Program-made: the position numbers and the translations under genes
In this document: positions 4,086 to 6,819 of the stretch, piece by piece
Layout of the letters: every line of letters starts with the position of its first letter
How positions within the stretch are numbered: position 1 is the first letter of the stretch
Notes under the pieces: generated by a model
Database searches by the model: none
The model's input: only the letters and a program-made list of their open reading frames with translations
Told to the model about the DNA's origin: nothing
From: Clostridiales bacterium
GTDB lineage: Bacteria; Bacillota; Clostridia; Oscillospirales; Oscillospiraceae
Assembly (NCBI GenBank): GCA_003516765.1
Contig: DPCD01000053.1
Location: 1 to 6,819, forward strand
Reading direction: 5' to 3'
Length of the DNA: 6,819 nucleotides

Positions 4086-6819
4086 TCAGGAGGATGCGGT
4101 ATCCTCCCTTCTGCGTCTGCGTTTGATCCGGTACAGTCCAAAGCCCGCTGCCAATACCAGCGCCAGCCCTCCGACTGTAAACCACCCGGTTCCGCTCCCG
4201 CCGGTACTCGGAAGCGCGTAGTAGGTGTTGTTGACGATCACGCCCGTTCCATCCGTGTTCAAAGACCCGATCGGCGCATAGTTTGTGCCGAGGACCTGTA
4301 CCATAACCTCGTCATAGGCAACCGTGACCACATAGTGTTCTCCGGTTTTGGAGTACCCGTCCGGAACCTTCTTCTCCGACAGATCGTAGCTGTGACCGGA
4401 GGGAATGTCGGTAAAGCTTACCTTGCCGTCGTCACCGGAAACCGCCTCCTGCGGCAAAATGGAAACCTGTGTACCATTTCCGCGGCAGATTTTGCAGTTG
4501 TCGCTGTGCGTGAGCGTAAACTCTGCGCCTGCCAGCGCATTTCCGCGGTTATCCTGCTTCTGGAAGACCAGCTCGCCCAGATATCCCTCCACCGACGGAA
4601 TCGGGAATTCCAGCGTCTTCTGGTCGGAAATCTGTACCTTGCCGTTCACCGTCTCAATCACGCGGTATTTGAGCGTCGTTTTGCCGTTGGTCTCATACTC
4701 ACCCCGCTCAACGAAGCCATTCTGCTCGTTTTGCAATCGCACCCGGTAGCGCAGCGTGTAGATATGGGTCGTCGTGCCGCCGCCCATTTCCGTCGTATAG
4801 CCGGACTGCTTGAGGTCCCAGGTGATGGCGTTGTCGGCAAAGCTCGCGGTGTTTTCTTCGCCGGGCTGATTCACGCCGGACAGCTCTTCATAATAGCCGT
4901 TCCCGCCCCTGTTGAAAAGTCCGATGAACTCCACTGCGTCAACTTCTCCGCCGCCGACCGGCATCGGGTCCGACGCCACCCAGTCCGCCTTGCTCGCGCT
5001 CTCAATGGTCGTCTTGATGGTCTCAAAAATCTGCTCATACGCATCCAGCAAGCCATTCGTATCGGTACTATCGTAGTAGTATCCCGAGCCGATGCTGTTG
5101 CGCAGCCAGTTCTTATAGGATTCTGTGCTCCTCGGGTCGCCGATCTCATAGCTTGTGCCGGTCCGGTCCACAACGGAGAAGCCATTTGCATTTTCACTCT
5201 GGGTGATGTACTGCTGAATGGTCTGACCGCCGACGTCCACGCCGATGGAGAAGATCGTCGTGCCCGCATTTTTGATGTTTTGCGCCATGTTCCTTGCACG
5301 GATTGCCGCTTCGTCGGAATAGCTGGTGCCATAAGACGTAGGTTTGTTCAACACATGGTCATAGAAGATTTTCCCGGTCGTATCATAGGGGTCATAGCCG
5401 CTATAGCCGCTTTTGATATAGGTTGTCGGGAAGCCGTCCGACAGGAAGATGATGTACTTGTTCTTGTTGGTGGCACTGGCAAGCATATCGCTTCCCATCT
5501 TGAGTCCCGCCTCAATGTTCGTAAAGCGCGAATGTGCATTCCCATAACCGGCAGCGTTGATAATCTTGCCCGTTTCCGTGCGCATTGTCTGCTTCAACTG
5601 CGTTGCTTTCTGTTGGCTCGAACAGTCCTGCAAACCAAAAATCTGATGTGCATCCGTGTTGAACGCCACATAGCCGACCTTGCTCACGCCGAGCGAATTG
5701 CTATCGGCAAACTTGTCAAGAAAATCCGCCGCCGCATCCATTGCCGCTTTGTAGCGTGTGCTGCCGCCGAAGTTGCTGTTCATCGTGTTGGAAATATCCA
5801 TCACGATCACGACCGCCATATCGGGCTCCTCAATGACCTCGCTGATTGTGCGCGGCGTGCGTACCTGCAAGGTGATGTCGAACACGTTTTCCAGATCCGT
5901 TCTTGCAATCGTCTTGCTCACGCTGACGCCGTCATTGCTTTCCGCGCTGCCGCCCTCTTTTCTAATCTGCTGCGGCGAATGTGCATTTGTACTCTGCACC
6001 AAAGTCGGTGCATTCTGTGCAAACAAAGCGATCTCACCGTTATCGTCGTCATAGCCGTCATATGCCGCGTCGGCATATTCCTCAAACCAGCCGCTGTCGC
6101 GCAGCAGCATCCAGTTGGTGCCCACGCACGGCTCGGCAATCGCTTCATATTCGTCTGTCAGCAGCGCCTGCACACGCTCATAGAGCGAAACGTAGTCTTC
6201 ATCGCTCAGCTGCCCGTCCTGATGCGCCTGCTCAAGCTCTGTCAAAAGCTCCTGCGCCGCAGAAATATCCTCGTCTGTCAGCTCCTCCAGAGCCTCGAAC
6301 TGCTCGACCTGCTGCGTAAAATCAAGCAGGAACGCTTCCAGTTCTTCTTCCGTATAGGAAGGCTCCTGCGGCTCGTCGGAAAGGGCAGCATAGCATGCGT
6401 CCGAGTGCCGGTGTTCTTCGAGCTTGCAAAGAAGCTCTCCGTCTGCGCTGTAGCAGGTATCAGTATGTTCATGCTCTTCCAGCCCGCAGACAAGCTCCGG
6501 CACTTCCTCGTCCGTGGTTTCCTCCGGTTCTTCCTCGTCCGGATTTTCGTCCGGTGCTTCCTCGTCCGGTTTTTCTTCCGGGTTTTCATCCATCGCTTCG
6601 TCCGGGTTTTCCTCGACAGGCTTCTGGTCATCCGGGCTGTCAATCACCGGCGTATCCGGCAGCTGCTCTTCCTGCGGCAGCGCGCCGAAGCCGAAAACAT
6701 CCTCGTCTGTCAACTCGTGCCGCTTCTCGACGACCTCGCCGCCAACGTTTCCTTCCACGGTTTCCATCGTCTCGCCGCGCAGCTCGGTCACAATGCCGAC
6801 ATGGTCGCTCGCGCCGTCG
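4086..6819 (-). CDS. Pilus tip adhesin with CHAP-like tail, VWA and Cna-B domains; 5' end outside window
   Basis: Large wall-anchored protein, 910 residues visible; the frame is open to the window edge (first full codon at 6818). Residues below are numbered from the GTG at 6791. The order is: end of a CHAP-like domain (before 1 to about 36, FGFG), an acidic Pro/Glu/Asp stalk (about 57-98), two Cys/His motifs (101-134), a charged helical stretch (about 146-215), and a pilin-type lead-in (SVSKTIARTDLENVFDITL). Next comes the VWA domain (about 323-600) with metal-site residues D332-S334-T336, T424 and D452 (FLSDG). A Cna-B/SpaA domain (about 738-856) has K745 and the E-box E806 in LSEKKVPDGY. 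LPSTGG (860-865), a membrane helix and a KRRRRR tail follow. VWA plus a sorting signal as first gene of a pilus operon fits a tip adhesin. The GTG at 6791 has no ribosome site or signal peptide after it, so the true start lies upstream, outside the window. Confidence 0.93.
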   Translation of the reverse strand, partial: DGASDHVGIVTELRGETMETVEGNVGGEVVEKRHELTDEDVFGFGALPQEEQLPDTPVIDSPDDQKPVEENPDEAMDENPEEKPDEEAPDENPDEEEPEETTDEEVPELVCGLEEHEHTDTCYSADGELLCKLEEHRHSDACYAALSDEPQEPSYTEEELEAFLLDFTQQVEQFEALEELTDEDISAAQELLTELEQAHQDGQLSDEDYVSLYERVQALLTDEYEAIAEPCVGTNWMLLRDSGWFEEYADAAYDGYDDDNGEIALFAQNAPTLVQSTNAHSPQQIRKEGGSAESNDGVSVSKTIARTDLENVFDITLQVRTPRTISEVIEEPDMAVVIVMDISNTMNSNFGGSTRYKAAMDAAADFLDKFADSNSLGVSKVGYVAFNTDAHQIFGLQDCSSQQKATQLKQTMRTETGKIINAAGYGNAHSRFTNIEAGLKMGSDMLASATNKNKYIIFLSDGFPTTYIKSGYSGYDPYDTTGKIFYDHVLNKPTSYGTSYSDEAAIRARNMAQNIKNAGTTIFSIGVDVGGQTIQQYITQSENANGFSVVDRTGTSYEIGDPRSTESYKNWLRNSIGSGYYYDSTDTNGLLDAYEQIFETIKTTIESASKADWVASDPMPVGGGEVDAVEFIGLFNRGGNGYYEELSGVNQPGEENTASFADNAITWDLKQSGYTTEMGGGTTTHIYTLRYRVRLQNEQNGFVERGEYETNGKTTLKYRVIETVNGKVQISDQKTLEFPIPSVEGYLGELVFQKQDNRGNALAGAEFTLTHSDNCKICRGNGTQVSILPQEAVSGDDGKVSFTDIPSGHSYDLSEKKVPDGYSKTGEHYVVTVAYDEVMVQVLGTNYAPIGSLNTDGTGVIVNNTYYALPSTGGSGTGWFTVGGLALVLAAGFGLYRIKRRRRREDTASS
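6390..6491 (-). repeat. Tandem Cys-x4-His-x-His-x3-Cys motif, two copies
   Basis: Two copies, VCGLEEHEHTDTCY (residues 101-114 from the GTG at 6791) and LCKLEEHRHSDACY (121-134), are spaced exactly 20 residues apart. Both keep Cys, LEEH, His, Asp, Cys and Tyr. This short module is common in large surface proteins of gut Firmicutes. The Cys-His-His-Cys set suggests a small metal-binding (zinc-like) knuckle or a redox pair, but its role is not known to me. Confidence 0.82.
6495..6623 (-). repeat. Degenerate acidic Pro-Glu-Asp repeat (stalk)
   Basis: About 43 residues made almost only of Glu, Asp, Pro, Asn, Lys and Thr, with recurring ENPDE, DENPEEKPDEE and DENPDEEE units. The DNA shows imperfect copies of a TCGTCCGG-TTTT core on the plus strand. 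It lies between the CHAP-like end and the Cys/His motifs, so it probably acts as an extended, negatively charged spacer. Such repeats can vary in length between strains by slippage. Confidence 0.8.
6684..6819 (-). other. C-terminal part of a CHAP-like domain (partial)
   Basis: Reading the tip-protein frame from the edge gives DGASDHVGIV, then ETMETVEGN and later DVFGFG. This order (Asp-Gly, His-Val-Gly-Ile-Val, a strand, Glu-Gly-Asn, then an aromatic Gly-Phe-Gly end) is how CHAP amidase/peptidase domains finish. The His at 6803-6801 and the Glu/Asn of EGN would be catalytic. The catalytic Cys would lie upstream, outside the window. The match is by eye from motif memory. Confidence 0.72.

Noticed and set aside
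5981..6319. Plus-strand open frame opposite the N-terminal part of the tip protein
   Set aside because: Its translation is low-complexity and rich in Arg, Ala, Pro and Ser; it has no ribosome site and the opposite strand carries a real multidomain gene.
6278..6643. Minus-strand Arg/Lys/Thr-rich frame inside the acidic repeat
   Set aside because: It is the shifted reading of the Asp/Glu/Pro repeat, which automatically gives a basic Arg/Lys/Thr peptide; it is not a gene.
6789..6791. GTG at 6791 as the true start of the tip protein
   Set aside because: It has no ribosome site or signal peptide after it, and the upstream codons continue a CHAP-like motif in frame to the window edge.

Overview
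The window is one stretch of a Gram-positive sortase-assembled pilus operon, all on the minus strand, running from the right edge (5') to the left edge (3'). Five coding regions fill almost everything; the only gaps are 54 and 70 bases. The host is most likely a gut-type Clostridia (Bacillota). The reasons are LPXTG pilins with Cna-B-like isopeptide domains, a class C sortase, good AGGAGG-type ribosome sites, fairly GC-rich third positions, and the Cys...His-x-His...Cys sequence motif that is frequent in large surface proteins of gut Firmicutes. A family such as Oscillospiraceae is a guess from composition and protein style; no marker gene fixes the taxonomy.

Layout in transcription order: (1) 6819-4086, a large surface protein with its 5' end cut off by the window. 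It has the tail of a CHAP-like domain, an acidic repeat stalk, two Cys/His motifs, a helical stretch, a von Willebrand factor A (VWA) domain, a Cna-B/SpaA domain and an LPSTGG anchor; this is the likely tip adhesin. (2) 4031-2583, the major (shaft) pilin: signal peptide, isopeptide pilin domains, LPSTGG anchor. (3) 2512-1661, a class C (pilus-polymerising) sortase with N- and C-terminal membrane segments. (4) 1671-682, a small pilin with one clear Cna-B domain, a proline-rich tail and LPQTG; this is the likely basal or wall-anchor pilin. (5) 685-26, a second, shorter sortase of uncertain class. Genes 3/4 and 4/5 overlap (11 and 4 bases), which suggests translational coupling.

Inferred joint function: the class C sortase cleaves the LPSTG signals of tip protein and shaft pilin and links shaft subunits through a pilin lysine. 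The proline-tailed LPQTG pilin ends polymerisation and sits in the cell wall, possibly put there by the second sortase encoded next to it. A GC-rich hairpin between the shaft pilin and the class C sortase is well placed to give different expression of structural protein and enzyme.

The most notable point is that the tip gene does not start inside the window. The frame stays open to the edge, and the residues before the first usable start codon read like the end of a CHAP amidase/peptidase domain. The locus may therefore encode a pilus-tip protein that joins a peptidoglycan-hydrolase-like domain to a VWA adhesin. No promoter, RNA gene, CRISPR array, insertion sequence or origin was seen.
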